This document shows, in pieces, positions 63,133 through 64,000 of a DNA stretch of 64,000 bases. The notes beneath the pieces are model-generated. The model saw nothing but the letters and a program-made list of their open reading frames with translations, made no database searches and was not told the DNA's origin. Position 1 is the first letter of the stretch; each line of letters begins with the position of its first letter. The position numbers and the translations under genes are program-made. Source of the stretch: Haloarcula regularis (lineage in GTDB: Archaea > Halobacteriota > Halobacteria > Halobacteriales > Haloarculaceae); contig NZ_CP119794.1 in assembly GCF_029338315.1 (NCBI RefSeq), forward strand, positions 3,162,001-3,226,000. The letters run 5' to 3'.

Positions 63133-63543
63133 CTAGCCCCACGTCCAGTGTGTGTCCAGCGAGTAGCGATAGATGCCTGTCAGCGCGATGGCCACGGCGT
63201 TGGCGACGAGGTACTCCTGGCTGCCCCAGGTGACAAGCGCAAAGAGGATACCAAGCTGGATGGGGATGGCCGTCCCCCGCACGAGGTTCGTCTTGCCCAT
63301 CCCGACGAAGTACTCCCGGAGCGTCGTGTGTCGCGATCGGTGGAACGTCCAGTGGTTGTTGAGGACGTACTGGAAGATGATGGTCAGCTCGATGGCGACG
63401 AACGCGCCGACGAGGTAGTTCGCGCCGCCCAGGTCGACGAACATCCACAGGAGCAGCGTCTGGACACCCGCGGCTGTCAGCCCGACGAGAAAGAACCGGA
63501 CGAGCCTGTCAATCCGGACTGGCGACCGCTGGGCGAGCGCCAT
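63133..63543 (-). CDS. GtrA family membrane protein
   Basis: 136 residues with four helices: FFLVGLTAAGVQTLLLWMF, YLVGAFVAIELTIIFQYVL, IPIQLGILFALVTWG and LVANAVAIALTGIYRYSLD. The pattern and the NNHWTFH / DTHWTWG pair are typical of GtrA, thought to assist flipping or transfer of polyprenyl-linked sugars. It stands next to a partial sulfatase. Confidence 0.85.
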   Translation of the reverse strand: MALAQRSPVRIDRLVRFFLVGLTAAGVQTLLLWMFVDLGGANYLVGAFVAIELTIIFQYVLNNHWTFHRSRHTTLREYFVGMGKTNLVRGTAIPIQLGILFALVTWGSQEYLVANAVAIALTGIYRYSLDTHWTWG

Positions 63544-63549
63544 TCGTCG

Positions 63550-64000
63550 CTACTGGTAACCGAGCGCCCTTAGTCTTGCCGTTATCTCGTCTGACGCCTG
63601 GCCGTCGCCGGGCTCCTCGCCCGCCGAGCTCTCGCTGGCCGCCTGGAGTCGGTCCGCGTGCTCGCTGACGGCCCGCGAGAGGCGGTCCAGCACCGGCGTC
63701 GGCGCGCGCTCGGCCGTCGCCTCGGAACACAGGTCCCGCTGTTCCCCGGGATCTGCGTCCCGGTCGTACAGCTCGCGGTGGCCGGAGTCGGTGTGTTCGA
63801 TGTAGGTCCAGCGCTCGTCGCGCGCGCTGAGGAGCAACTCGCCGTCGTCGAGTCGGCGCGGGATGGGCTGACTTGTGACGCTCTCGCCCCGCACGGCCGC
63901 GGAGACGATCGGCGTCTGGTCCGCGAGCGGTGCCGCCCCGTCGAGCGCCCCGACGAGCGACGGCCCCTCCCACGCCTCGGCGGGAGCGACGCCGAGCAGG
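63550..64000 (-). CDS. Sulfatase family protein, C-terminal part
   Basis: The frame is open to the window edge, so the N-terminal catalytic part is outside. GVAPAEAWEGPSLVGALDG, TPIVSAAVRGESVTSQPIPR, ERWTYIEHTDSGHRELYDR and DADPGEQRDLCSE are the end of arylsulfatase-like alkaline-phosphatase-superfamily enzymes (the LYDLxxDPGExxNL motif). The metal and formylglycine sites are not visible. Confidence 0.8.
   Translation of the reverse strand, partial: LLGVAPAEAWEGPSLVGALDGAAPLADQTPIVSAAVRGESVTSQPIPRRLDDGELLLSARDERWTYIEHTDSGHRELYDRDADPGEQRDLCSEATAERAPTPVLDRLSRAVSEHADRLQAASESSAGEEPGDGQASDEITARLRALGYQ

Overview
The window is chromosomal DNA of an extremely halophilic archaeon, most like Haloarculaceae (Haloarcula/Halomicrobium type). 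This rests on the high G+C, the very acidic proteins, and many genes that appear to start leaderless with a TATA-like box 26-30 bases before the start codon. The gene families agree: group II chaperonin, archaeal proteasome, prefoldin, EF-1A, HTH-10 (Bat-type) regulators, a HalOD1 domain, and several haloarchaea-only DUFs. No CRISPR array, rRNA, autonomous transposase or prophage was seen. One tRNA is present, tRNA-Ser(CGA).

Layout. 0-8 kb: end of a PhzF-family gene, PEP synthase, a quinone-reductase-like MDR enzyme, the PLP decarboxylase mfnA, membrane proteins and two regulators. 8.6-16.7 kb: methionyl-tRNA synthetase, an NfeD/SPFH membrane pair, small regulators, a TRAM protein, a YkgJ cysteine-cluster protein and an MBL hydrolase. 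16.8-25 kb: methyltransferase, glycosyltransferase, thermosome, the psmA-psmB proteasome pair, pth2 and surface/membrane proteins. 25-29 kb: dcd, an HTH-ThiN (ThiR-like) regulator and thi4 with its active-site cysteine. 29-37 kb: a YjiH-type transporter, a Bat-type regulator and the hutUGIH histidine-degradation operon. 36.8-38.4 kb: the archaeal CoA pair, pantoate kinase and 4-phosphopantoate-beta-alanine ligase. mfnA elsewhere in the window could supply the beta-alanine. 38.4-43 kb: a MITE-like element, a UPF0175-PIN pair, prefoldin beta and small proteins. 43-49 kb: a large PAS/GAF/Bat-type regulator, a HalOD1 protein, a probable class I terpene-synthase-like protein and an EF-1A gene outside its usual ribosomal context. 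49-64 kb: citramalate/isopropylmalate synthase, two histidine kinases around an HNH protein, guaAA, DUF2070, DUF502, tRNA-Ser, hydantoinase hyuAB, an oxidoreductase, a GtrA protein and the end of a sulfatase.

Three things stand out. (1) A group of short palindrome-bearing insertions sits between two copies of a gene's own coding end (mfnA, the PIN gene, dcd) or of a codon triplet (inside metG). The flanking copies often differ only at synonymous positions. Separately, a two-copy MITE-like family is built of nested perfect hairpins, several with GAA/GGA triloops. (2) A predicted terpene-synthase-like enzyme has correctly spaced DDxxE, NxxxTxxxE and RY motifs and is preceded by about 400 bp of repeat-rich regulatory DNA. 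(3) At least eleven single- or double-base frame breaks interrupt otherwise well-conserved genes, including the essential metG. Most lie at G/C runs, which points to sequencing error more than gene decay.
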